Assembly (NCBI GenBank): GCA_016801885.1
Contig: CM028889.1
Location: forward strand, 24,620,001 to 24,684,000
Source of the DNA: Toxotes chatareus
Taxonomy: Eukaryota > Chordata > Actinopteri > Toxotidae
Length of the DNA: 64,000 nt
Direction: 5' to 3'
The notes below the pieces were generated by a model. That model was not told the origin of the DNA. It was given only the letters and a program-made list of their open reading frames with translations, and ran no database searches. A program made the translations under genes and the position numbers. Below are positions 1-11,260 of the stretch, one piece after another. The first letter of the stretch is position 1. Every line of letters starts with the position of its first letter.

Positions 1-1315
1 TGAGGTTGAAAAGTTGGTGTATAAAAGCAAAACGCCACAAAACACAATGGAACCAAACTTGGTCAATAAATCACCATGTACATGAAGCATGTGACTTAAA
101 CGTCTGCTGACTCTTCACGCCATTGCAGAGACAAAAAATTTGGGCCAAATGAAAACTGATTAAGTTATTAACTATGCATTTGTTTGTTTTATGCATTAAT
201 TTGAGGAGTCTCCTCATCGCTCCACACAGATCTGATGTTTCCATCTGTCGCTATTTTTAGCCTCCTCCGTGGACTGGAATTTTCTGTGGACATGCTGTGT
301 CGCATACTTCATGTACGTCATGATTTATGCATTCAGTGTGTCTCCATTGCACTATGTTGCGTTTTGCTTTAATCCATACAACCACCTTTTCCACCTCAGC
401 CGAGAGTAAAAACTGTTCTTGTTTTGATTAATTAATTAATTAAAACCTGTTCACCCACTTTACACTGTATCAGAGCTGCGTGAAATTACCCTCTAAAGCC
501 CACTAACGCAGTTGCTGGTGCATCACATTACAAACATTCAACCAAAAAAATTTTTTTAAGGGCTTTTATTGTGAAGAGGTCACAGGAAATGCAGTGTGTT
601 TGTCGCGTTGGTAAGCACTGACCACTGATCACCCATTAAATAAAATGCCCCAACAAAACAAGACACACATTTTTGGACAGTGCATCACAACAATGTGAAT
701 TTGCTTTAAACAATGTGAGTTTGTTTGGCTGCGCTGTAAACTAATACACCAGTTACTCCTCTGTTGTATTTCTGACAGAAATGCTGCTCAAGGAAGGTTT
801 GTTGCTCCCAGTTACTGAGCCCACAGAGGCAATAAGCTGTAACAGTTTGAATAGTTGATCAAATATTACTTAAAAGTTCATGAGCGGACTAAGGAGTATT
901 TATTAATGATATCTCAGAGCCTCTCAACTAAAAAGTAGTAACTCAGATGTAGATGTGTGGATTGTGGAGTGAGTGATCATGATATAAGCCTGCAGCGATG
1001 GCAATGGGCCAAGTGAATGTGGAACCATATTGAGGAGGAAATACAGTAAAACTCAGTCTTTCACTCGATAAATAGCTACAGTTTCTACTGTACCTGTGCA
1101 GGGCAAAGTTACAAACACCTTCTTCTGCAAGTACACCCACACACGCTGCTCCCTGTCACCGCAGCGAGAAATGCCAAAAGATTTCCTCTGCTCTACCCTG
1201 CAGTCTGTTTCCACCTGCTCCAGATTTCCATCCTCTTTCTCGTCTCTCTCTGCACACTCTCAGAAACACTTAATCACCCAAATGCATTCCCACGCACACA
1301 GTTACATGCTGCTAC
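1..1315 (-). other. kita intron 2 (partial), no exon seen
   Basis: Sequence 3' of the D1 exon in the direction of transcription. I looked for a D2 exon (YxC motif, phase 1 acceptor) and saw none, so the intron must run past the window edge. It is AT-rich, with a TTAATTAATTAATTAA run near 428-442, and has no other recognisable content. Confidence 0.6.
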
Positions 1316-1579
1316 CTTTAACGTAGATGTAGATGGAGGCTTGCTCCCCAGAGCTCTTCTCCAGGCAGATGTAGCGGCCCATCTGACCCGGGTGAGCCTT
1401 GGTGATGAGCAGCGTGGACAGCCCATCGCTCTTCTTCTCTCCCCGCAGCCTCACATTCGGCCGATCCTCCCGAAACCACTGCATCTCCTTCTCACCGTGG
1501 CAGTTCAGTTCGAACGGTTTGTTGAGATCAATGACAAGGCGGTCCTGCTCCGAGGGGGTGATAGTGGGCTTGGTGTTGC
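1316..1579 (-). CDS. kita: kita coding exon 2 (Ig domain 1)
   Basis: 264 nt, exactly 88 codons, phase 1 at both ends. It encodes KPTITPSEQDRL, then the Ig strand FELNC, the tryptophan QWF, the GRYIC cysteine, and a terminal YIYVK strand. This is typical D1 of a class III receptor tyrosine kinase. Confidence 0.85.
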
Positions 1580-4526
1580 CTGTAACGGGATAAAGAGGAT
1601 ATTCACCTGCACAGCAAACTGGAGGACCCATTTTTACCACACGTTGGTGGAAAAGATCGCGCACGATCATGGCCATATTGCTGATATTTAGGATAAAACC
1701 TTGAAAATAAAAGTCTTGATGGATTGTTTTAAAGTCTTTTAAAGACTTTTATAAGAGATATTTTAGAGGTGAGTTATGCTGAAGTTGAAAGGCTTTTGTA
1801 AGATTTACCCACCAATGTGAAGTCAAGATGTGTCAACACCTGCAGCCCCACAAGAATCATGTGTATTAGAACAGCTTAAAGGTATAATCCCTGATCCACA
1901 TGTAAACAGTAGGATCGCCCTGCCAGCAGACTTCAAAACACTGGGTTTGTTCCAGCTTTCACTCCCACACTGAGTGACAGGTCTTTATTGTTCCCAACAT
2001 TTATGGCTCGTGATCCTTTAAGCAAAGTTTGCTTGTGACCCATCGAAACGAGATATAATCTCAGACTTATTTTTCATTCTCCTCGTTTCGTTAAAAATGT
2101 TTTTAGTCATCTTAACAGATATAAATATGCTGAATTTCACAGGTAAAACACTAAATTTTTCATCTTTCATTCTCTCTTTTTTTTTTTTTCATCTTTCACA
2201 CTTTCATAATCTTGTGACCCCTTACATTTATCTTGGGACCATTTCCAGGGTCCAAACCTCCAGTTTTGGGAATCAATGTGTTAAAAGTTTGTCTACATCA
2301 GTAATGTTTGCAGAAGCCTAGAGAACAAATATAGGATTTTTTTTTTTATCACAAAAAATCTTATTTTTCTTCTTTAAAACTCCCAATTTTAATAGCAAAT
2401 GTGATTATACCTGCACTTTAGATTGTTTTAAAACAAACTAGAACAGATTGAGCCTCTAACATTCTAATGAAGGCAAAGATGCTTCTTGTGGCAGCAGGGA
2501 TTGAACCCCCAACCTCCTGATACCTGGGCAGATCTCTGTAATCACAAGGTCAAAGAAACCAAATGATTCCGCAGTCAAGCAATGATGAAATCTTCTGCAT
2601 CACACCGGTCATTTATAAAATAAAAGCTATGTTTGTTGCATGACCTGAGGTGTACTGTTGAATGGATGATTTCTAAAGGGGAAGCAGAAACCCAGAGATT
2701 TAATCTACCGCACCAACTGAAAACATGTGTGGGAAAATACTTGAGTAATGTTTTTTTTGTTCCCTGGAAAAACATCACCAAGGTGTGGGTACTTGGCCCC
2801 CTCTTTCTCTATTGAGGCCAGTTATGATAAATACCAGGGTACTGTGGGACTGTAGTAGGAGTGTGCATGAGGGTGCTGCTGACAAAGATGCTCCTTCCAT
2901 CCCTCTTTCGATGTAATAAATACATACATTTCACATATTATATAGACTGTTCCCATTCCCAGAGCCTTCACAGTAGTGAAGTACAGAGATACTGTAGATC
3001 AACCTGGAAGGGAGAAGGGTGTGGTGATCCAGCAGGCTTATCTTAAACACCGAAATTCGTAGAATCACAGAACAGCAAACAGCAGTGTGTCATTTTACAG
3101 AGATGCCTCTGTTTAGATACTGTTTGTAATGCTAATGGCCTCTGTGTTTTCAGATCCCCTGCACCTATGCGTAAATATTTGGCCAACAACTGAGGCATTT
3201 AACGTAAAGGTCTTGTTATCAGCATGGCAGGGGAGAGACAAAGCTAGGATCAAGGCGTTTACCATCTGAGGTCTTATCTACACGATTCTTTAACGTGTTT
3301 TTATGTGTATTGATGGAGCATAAGAAAGTATAGTAAAAGTTAATGAGCTGTGAAGCTCTTATACACGGACGTATGGCAAACTTCATGGCGTGCTTTGTTA
3401 CATCACGTCACCAGAAGATGAGGCAGACATTCAAATTCCCTGATCATATCAACATAAACACCAACGTTGCTCCCGTGGTCACATCAGATATGACCAAGCT
3501 GCCGACACAGGGGCAGAAAACAGAGTCCACCTGATGCCGCCCCGAGCAGCATGAGGCTCCGCAGGCGCACCTAAAGCGCAAAGCAGCGCAAAGTGAAACA
3601 GCAAACCTCTATTGTTTATCACAAGTTTCAGTAAAAGTGGCCTGTCGGGACAGCTTTCCATAAATTTGCGATCTACCTCCGGGAAAATCCCAGCCTCTCT
3701 TTCCTGACTAGATAAAGAAAATGACTTTGAATTATGGACTCGAGCAATAAACCTTTAAAACTGAACCACCCACTAAAATAAAACCATGTGTTGTTTTTTT
3801 TAGGAGGGGTGGAAAATATAAGTGTTAAAGTAACACGTGACAATATTTATCCAAAAAGTGAAAAATGTACGTAAGAACCCAAAACAGTCCTGGATGTGAG
3901 CCGCTCGTTTGCATGCTTCCTAGAAATGGAGAGTTGCCAATGTATTTTCATAAAGACGGTTATGTGCGGCTCGAAGAGGAGGAAAACCGCATGAACCTGT
4001 CGCCGTCCATCGAGCACAACACGGCCAGAAAGTCTCTGCGAGTCGCACCCGTGTATATTACGCAGCATCCTACTTTAATTCCACCTTTTGATTACTTTTT
4101 TGTTAATGGCGCCGCCGTTATCCGAATAAAACATAAATTATTAAAGCGGCGCACTTGGTGTCCAGATCATCTGCCAACGTATCCACTTTCCTCATTAGGT
4201 TTCAGCCACTTCAGTTCGTCTCACCGGCAGCCTTTCGGATCAGGCTGCACCACATCCCAGAACAAAGAAAAGTGTGGAGAAATGCATCGTGAAGGCGATG
4301 CGGAGCGAGTGGAGCAGTTCAGTTCACAATCATGTGGATTATCTTTGTCTTACTGGGCTGAAGGAAGCGGAATACCTGTGGTAATGCAGTCGAGCCTTAC
4401 GTTGTTCAAAAGTGAACGGCAACAAGTTGCCTGCGTAAAGTGGCGCATCAAGTGAAAATGCTCAGCCTTACCTGGATGGAAGGTTAACTGTAAAAAGACA
4501 GACAGCAGTATCCAGTGGTATTCCAT
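1316..4526 (-). CDS. kita: kit receptor tyrosine kinase (kita), first two coding exons, partial
   Basis: Stem cell factor receptor, a class III receptor tyrosine kinase of the plasma membrane used by pigment and germ cells. Coding exon 1 (4472-4526) encodes a signal peptide beginning MEYHWILLSVFLQ, ends in phase 1 and is followed by donor GTAAGG. Coding exon 2 (1316-1579, 264 nt) has acceptor TTACAG and donor GTAGCA. It encodes one Ig domain (D1) with its two cysteines (FELNC and GRYIC) and ends SIYIYVK, as at the end of KIT/PDGFR D1. Both junctions are phase 1, so the exons join in frame. The rest of the gene would lie left of base 1. The position downstream of pdgfra on the same strand matches the vertebrate PDGFRA-KIT order, and the link to pdgfra favours kita over kitb, which is an inference. 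The exon calls are strong. The orthologue call rests on one Ig domain plus synteny. Confidence 0.85.
1580..4471 (-). other. kita intron 1
   Basis: The 2.9-kb interval between the signal-peptide exon and the D1 exon. A tRNA-like fragment lies near 2483-2545. The promoter-proximal end (about 3.5-4.47 kb) is richer in G+C and CpG than the rest and contains a 196-codon open frame on the plus strand (3865-4455). I do not recognise that frame and do not call it a gene. Confidence 0.6.
2483..2545 (-). repeat. tRNA-derived (SINE-like) fragment
   Basis: The minus strand reads like the 3' half of a tRNA, with a B-box-like GGTTCAATCCC at 2497-2507 preceded by an anticodon/variable-arm-like stretch. No complete cloverleaf or A box is evident, so this is a relic of a tRNA-derived SINE rather than a tRNA gene. 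Confidence 0.35.
4472..4526 (-). CDS. kita: kita coding exon 1 (signal peptide)
   Basis: ATG at 4524-4526 is followed by 18 codons of hydrophobic signal peptide ending HP plus one base (phase 1), then GTAAGG. The exon is too short to appear as a long open frame. It was recognised because its phase fits the D1 exon at 1316-1579 and its N-terminus resembles remembered fish Kita (MEYH...). A tiny upstream ORF (ATG GAA TAA, 4532-4540) sits just 5' of the start. Confidence 0.8.
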
Positions 4527-4760
4527 AGTTATTATTCCATGGGTGTAGCTGTGAAGGTGAGCCAGTGCCTCTCCGGTTAAGGTAGCTCTACTCTACTCGC
4601 CGAGCGCGTCGGAGTTGTGGGAAGTTGACTGTGGGCTCTAGTAGAGGCGCACTTACAAGTCTTTAAAGGCACAGATGCTCAGTGCAGCTCGCAACAGCAG
4701 CCGTCGCCTATCTGCAAACATGTTGTTTTCCAGGAGCGCGCCAGAGGGGACGGTGCGGGC
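4527..4760 (-). promoter_or_regulatory. kita 5' UTR and probable core promoter
   Basis: Sequence immediately upstream of the kita ATG. It is locally CpG-rich (GCGCGTCGG-type stretch at about 4598-4615) and has a TTTAAA box near 4663-4668 that could serve as a TATA-like element. The transcription start cannot be fixed from sequence alone. Confidence 0.4.
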
Positions 4761-7700
4761 CGACCAGGTATCGCTAACTGACTGTGGCGTCAACTACATG
4801 TTTATAGGAGCCAGTGGTGGAGCCTGTTACTCACACGTTACACACACACACACAGAGGGAGGTGTCTGGGACCTGTTGTCAGCTTCCCGACGAGAAAACC
4901 GAGCTCAGACAAAGAGTGACTTATCAAGAAACTGAAAGAGTCCAGTTTTTACATGTCTCTTTGACCTGTTCTGAAGAATTACACGATACAAACAAGTGTA
5001 TAACATATCGTCATCTAGTGTACATAATCCTACTGCACTTTAAACCGGTATCAGTAGAGCTCAATTAGGTCTATTTTACATGAACGATACATGGGTTTTA
5101 TCCAAAGAGTGGGTATAACCCTAACACATAAATTTCAGCTCTAATGAGACAATTTCAAAGTTTTATCAATATTTTTAAATACTATTTTATTAAATGTAAT
5201 TTTTTTTTTGTTCGTATTCACTCGCGAAAGCAATGGCCCATAGCTAATAAAAAACAAACAAAAAAAAAAAACTGAGAAGAACACACAACTACCCTTTGTC
5301 TTTTTCCTCCCTCCTGAGCCTGCACATGACAGTTTTTGAGCACTGGCATGCGCTCACACGTTCCCAGAGGTGGCCTAGTTTTCTGCTGGCTATCAACATG
5401 CATGGTATAGTGGCAGTTTTCTGATGGTGTGTAACGTTGGCAGCCATTCTAATGCAGATGTCTGAAGTCTTAAGGATAAACCCTGATGGCATCAAAAGAG
5501 TTATTTTCTTTAGAAAGCTTCCTCCAGAGCATAAAAACGAGGCTTTCACAGAGTTGTACAATATAATAATTGTAGAATTCACATATTATATAATTGCCTC
5601 CCTTTACTTGTGCATTCATCTTATAGAATTTGCATAATGTAATTTGGCTTGTTATGTTGGCCCCCTTGAAATACCCATATTGTTTTTTTCAGCATTTTCT
5701 GAGAAATATGGCCATACCTTTGACTGTGGGTGTGGCCTAAACCAACCCCAAACCAGATGTTTTTAACCAGATGCCATAAATGTCACTAGTAACTCACTAA
5801 GACAAATGTCATGAAATCTGATGCTCATGCTTAGGAAGCAGGTATTCAGTCAAAATACAAAAGGGGGCTAGAGTGATGTGTGCTGGATGCATGTAACTTG
5901 GACTGCCACAAAATCCACAGAGCTTTTAAGCTGTCTCCTTTTATGACTAAACCACTTTCTTTTCCGTGAATCCTCATTACCAGCTCATATAGTCGTATGT
6001 TTAGCCAAGAGTGCCATAGGTGATTGAACCACAGAATCACTGTGGGCTGCTGCTGTAACATATTTTTTCCTATAAGCCTCGTTCCATCTGCCATAGTTCC
6101 CCAGAGGAAAGTTTGAAAGAACAAGCAAATTAAATGGTCCGACCTGTAAACACTGTCCCTGCGGCACATTGTTTTATCTGATGTGGAAATGTGGATGGAA
6201 GCATATGGGCTCCAGGTACTGTGTGCAAGAACTGTCTCCACAATCACACACTCTTGGACCTGTATGCAGTACATTTGTGAGAACGTGTTTGTCATAAAAA
6301 CGTCTTAACACCCTAAAAGGTATGAACCATAAATTCAAGCCTGAATAGATTCCTTCTGTCATTTAATATCTTCCAGAATCATTTCTCATAACGTGAGTAC
6401 CGCAGACCACTCTTAAAGGCTCAAATGGCTCAAACACTGAAACCAAATCTCTAATTTAACTTCCTCAGAGCATTAACTCCTGTAAAAGACCCATCAATTA
6501 TCACACATCGATTTTGCCATTCACATAAATGTCTTTCAGGAAAACAGAAAATGATTTTTGTCTGATCAGCATGTGAGAACACAACAGCGTTGTTGTCAGT
6601 CCCACCAATGAGAGCATGTTGTTGCAGGTTTTTTCTTTTTTTGTATTTATTATTGTCTTTTTGAAAATGACATGTCAGTATTACCCTTTCACTTCTGAGA
6701 ATGATGTGTGTATCTGGAAGCACAGATATTGAACAGGAAAAATGAATCTAATAATTCACAGCTTGTTTTCACTGGCATAGCCAGAACGTTAATGACTAAG
6801 GAGCAACCTCCTGCAGATCAAGAACTGAGATTAATGGGTGATGTCAATGCAACATTAGTCTCTGAGTTAGTGAATAACATATTTATCAAAAACATACATT
6901 TATACATTTTTGAAGAGAAACTTAAAGATACGCTGGGCGTCACCTCATTCATGTTAATCGAAAACAGCTCTACAAGGAAATAGACGTCTCATAATTATGA
7001 GAATTGGTGCGTGTTCTCAATACAGATATTACACATAATTAACACACATAATTTGTATATTTTTTCCTCAGCCAGATCATCACCTCCCTGCCCACAAAAA
7101 AATGATTGTAGTATTCGAATGTTCTGTTTGCTCTGTGTTCAGAAAGAGGAAGCAACGCTTTTCCTTCTAAGCTACGAAAACAAGGTTTTCTCTGTGTCTC
7201 TGTCCGAAACATTCCCTATGATTTGTTTGGTGGGAAAGACTAGGGTGAGGCTCAGGCACAGACATAGGGAACATGAAACTTGTCTTTATGCTAAATAATG
7301 TTTGTGTGAGTCTGAATCTGCCCATTTAAGAGCAGCAGACTCCAAGTTCACCGCTCCAGAAGTCGCTACAGTAGTCGACCAACCTTGCTTTACTTGCTTC
7401 ATTAACAGTGACATAAGGTGCATGTGGGTGTCAGCAAAACTAAAGAAGCAACACATGTAGATATATAGAAGATGCAGAGAGAGGGGCTTCATGAAGACTC
7501 TGAGGCTTGTTAAAACTTGTGCATGTGATTTTGTCAGCAGCCCCTTGGGAGCCTTCAACTCAGAGAATCTGATACCAGAACAACTGCTCTTTGTTTCATG
7601 TTTGCTGGCTAATGTCACCTAAAAAGAAAATGGCTGGAGAAAAAGAATACATAAATTAGCCTGTATGCTATTGCTAACATATGAGTTTAGGTTAAAATTG

Positions 7701-10060
7701 ATGAATTAGTTAAAACGTTTCGTAAAATGGTTATGTAAAGAACAATAATGATCGGAAATAAAATAAAGTAAAAATGGGAAATGGAAAACAAGATGCACAA
7801 CATTTTATTTTACCCACCCTGCTCTTCCCAAAACACAACCTTTTCCACTTACATGTTTCCATCTGCTACTTTTTATTTAAATCTTTATCCCTTGTTGTGT
7901 GTATATATGAAGACATGTGTTATGCAGGTTTGTTGAAGCAATAAGTTAAAAACATGTGGGGTTACAGAGGCACCATCTGATATTGGGGAGAAAAGTAAAG
8001 GGCACAGTCAGTGTAATGCCCTGTGTGTATTAGGATCTGAATGAGAGGCCTCTCCTGTATAATTAGACCCTCTGTCTCTAACTTCTCTTCATTTCATTTA
8101 TCATCAGTCATGTCTCTTTTGCTGCGCTTCATCAGAAATGCACTGAAATCCATAAAACTCTTTCACATCAGTGGCTGAGGAATCACTTTGTAGCAGCCAG
8201 GTGAAGATCTGTTCTCCCCACAGTCTACACTGAAAGAAGTCAGGTGTCTTTCACCTGTGGTCTGTAGTCACTTGGTTTCAGTATCATGTACAACTCGATA
8301 CAAGTGTTGACATGCAGGGACACTGGCATTTCTTGAATCTATGGCATATTTACATGCCTTTCTATTGCTGTCACACAACTGTGTGGTAATGAAAATATGA
8401 AAACATCTCATCTGTCATGCCATTTTCAAACAATAGAAAAGTTACAAAACAAAAGTAAGAGACGGGGCCTCTATTCTGTGATACTCAATATTTAAGCAAA
8501 GGATAAATGATCCCACCAGGAGGTGACAGAAAGTTGGCTGCTTAGCATTGTTAGCGATGGTGAGAACAAATTTGATCTCCTTTTAAGAGGAAGCAGATGT
8601 ACCATGACTGCTGTGCTTTTGAAAAGGCTGATACTTCTCTAGCAGTGTTGCAAAGTGATACTCAACATGCATAAGATATAAAAATATCTCTATTTAGACC
8701 AACTTTTGTCAAGCTTTGAGTTAGACCCCTGGCTAACTCAACACTTCCGTGTACATCACATGCCTAAAGCCGCCTCACAATAAAAGTTTTGTAGTTGTGC
8801 CCCCTTGAGTCATGCCTACCCTCAGACTTGTGGCAGTGTTTTGGTCTCATTTCCTGCAAATCCTGTTAATTTCTGGATAAATGTGGAAGTGTGTCAGTGT
8901 GCTCTTGCTTTGTGAAGGGTAAGATTAGTTCTCACTGTCTCTGTTACTCCTCACGCAGAACTTACTACTTGCGGTTCTGTTTATCGGAATGTGACAAAGT
9001 ACACAAAGAAAGGAGGCGTTCAGAGGTGGAAAACTTCAGAACGCTTCAGTTTAGTTGACATAATAATGACATTGGTTTTGCCAGCTGGCTAACTAACCAT
9101 GTTAAATACTGTATCACTGTATTTTATGTTCCAAAAAAAAAAAAAAATTGAACCTGTAATTCTGACAGTATAGAGGTCAAAAATGAGACATGGCATGCAT
9201 AGACTCCCCAGTGGGCAGGGGCAAAAACTAAAGGGTGGGGGGTATACGGTACACAGGGTTAAAGTTATGTTTAGAGTTTTGTTTCATTGTTCCCAAATGT
9301 CACCACAGGGTGGTACAGGCCAACTACAGGGCATCTGGACTGAGCAGAAGGTCACTTGGCGGGCACTAGGGCTGAAGTGGCCGTAGTTTGACTTTAGGGC
9401 AAAAATAAAGCGTGGAAGTGTTGTGTTAGGGCACAGGCACATCCTGGTTAACAAAAGGACACGTTGGCACACACAAAAAAAAAATAACAAAGCCATGAAG
9501 TTAAATAAATTTGGTGGACATAATGTTGAAAAAAACAGACATGAAGACTAGGGGGGAAGATGGTGGGAGTGTGCTTGAGAATACAAACCAGAGACAATAT
9601 TGGCTATGACACTATGAATGACTTCTCTTCAAGACATGATGGAATCTTAAAAGACTCAGGAAGGATCCGAGCCAGAGACCACACTTAGAAAATGTTTTTA
9701 GAAGCATTTGAGAATCTCTTCCATGAACAGAACTCCAATTATAAAAATCGTAAAGCAAAGAGGCTCTGGATAACAGAGAGACCACAAGACTAATACATTC
9801 AATAGAAAAGAACAGAAGTTCATTACTGTGTATCTGAAGTCAGCTAATGTTAGCTAACAGTAGTCACAATAAGCCACCAGTTGGTGAAGTAAGACTGAAA
9901 CCTTGGAGCCCATGATTGTTATATTGCTTCCACTTCTCATTTGTGAGTGGAATATTGCATTATTAGTTTTTGTTGTCTTATTTTAAAGTGTGTTTATTGA
10001 TTAAATCTCAGTAAAAATGGGCTGTTCACAGGGGTATGTAATGAATCTCAGGACTCTCTA

Positions 10061-10150
10061 TTCAATTCAATTCCCTTTTATTTATATAGCACCCAATCAT
10101 ACCCTACACTATCTCAAGACACTTTACAGAGCAAGGTCAAGAACTTATTA
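10061..10150. repeat. Fish interspersed repeat fragment (TTTATTTATATAGCACC family)
   Basis: The words TTCAATTCAATT, TTTATTTATATAGCACC and CTCAAGACACTTTACA occur in order. From memory this is the start of a very abundant repeat of percomorph fish genomes. Its ends are not determinable here. Confidence 0.55.
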
Positions 10151-10284
10151 TATTATAGAGAGAAGCCCAATAGTTTCCACGATAAAGTTTCATTACAGCT
10201 GTGTCAACTGTTTATTTAATTACCCTCCTAACATTATTACAAGGTTTAAAAGGGAGTTTTTACATCAACACTGGACATGAAACA

Positions 10285-10660
10285 TGGCATGTTAGAGGGT
10301 GGCCGCCCTGTGCCGCCCCTTTAAGAGTGTCGGGGGGTTGTTTGGGCTGCTGCACTGTTTGTCCCTGCGGGCTTTCTGTAGTTAAGACTTTCGGCGTACG
10401 TCGAAAGTTGTTGTCTCCACGCGCGGCGCATTGTCTTCCTGCTGTACCTCGAAGGGACATGCGTCTGTGAGTAATATTGTTGTTGTGTGAATTACCTGCA
10501 TGACTTACCTGTCACGGTGTCCCGCTTTGGTTTATCGTTTGTGTGTAAAAGTTATCAGCGCGACCGATGCTAATGCGCTAATCCGTCAATGTGATTCTCC
10601 ATATTATGTTAGCATCGAGCTAATCGATACTTACCACATAGGTTGTGTGGCGTAAATAAT
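10285..10660. other. CpG-rich patch without a gene, possible TE promoter or LTR fragment
   Basis: Against an AT-rich background this stretch has clustered CpGs (CGTACGTCGAAAG, ACGCGCGGCGC, ATCGAGCTAATCGAT). A donor-like TGAGTA follows near 10470. No coding exon was found. It could be a solo LTR, a TE promoter or an orphan CpG island. Confidence 0.3.
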
Positions 10661-11139
10661 AGTTTCAGTTTATGTTTATGTGTGTTGTATTTATGGCTGT
10701 ACAAGAAACAGACAAAACAAACTCTGACATGCCTTTGCTTTATTATTTATCTTCTTAATTAAAGCATCAAAATTTACCTGAAGAAGCGATGTTTTATTGA
10801 GAAACTGTCGAGCTATCTGCCAAGTTTGAAGTTAGCTGCATTCTTTCAAGGGGAGAATAGTCCAATATTTTCATGATTCTGGAATATAACATGTTTAAAT
10901 TTCTGGAATAACTGTGGGAGAAACAACGGCTGTCATTGTATGCTGATGATGGTATTCTGTATATACTGTATGTTCAGTGTAAGTTAACTGTACAACCTGA
11001 AAACTATCCAGGGAAGCAGGTGACCAAAGTGTTCCAAATTCTTGAGCCTATTATTGGATCTTTCATGCTGGAAATTGACTTTGACCTTCAAGACGATTAT
11101 TGAACAGAGTCAAGCTGTATTTCAGCCCTTCTTTTTAGC

Positions 11140-11260
11140 CATGATAGCAGCGTGGTTCTTGGCATAGCATTGCAATGCTTCAAAAACCAGTGGAAATTTG
11201 GTACAAATATCCATGATTCCCATTGTCTTTAGTGATTCCCTGACTTTCCCTCCAAAGTCT
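11140..11260. repeat. Fragment of the same repeat family as 18.4-19.26 kb
   Basis: It contains TAGCATTGCAATGCT, GGAAATTTGGTACAAATATCC and GTGATTCCCTGACTTT. These parallel words at 18.41-18.57 kb in the same order, and match a repeat I remember as common in percomorph fishes. Confidence 0.5.

Noticed and set aside
1725..1752. Near-palindrome AAAGTCTTTTAAAGACTTT as a regulatory hairpin
   Set aside because: Short, AT-rich, intronic and imperfect; expected by chance in this composition.
2490..2545. tRNA gene
   Set aside because: Only the B-box half is present; no cloverleaf or A box.
5846..6295. 149-codon minus-strand open frame in the kita-pdgfra interval
   Set aside because: No protein motif, no splice context and ordinary base composition; likely chance.
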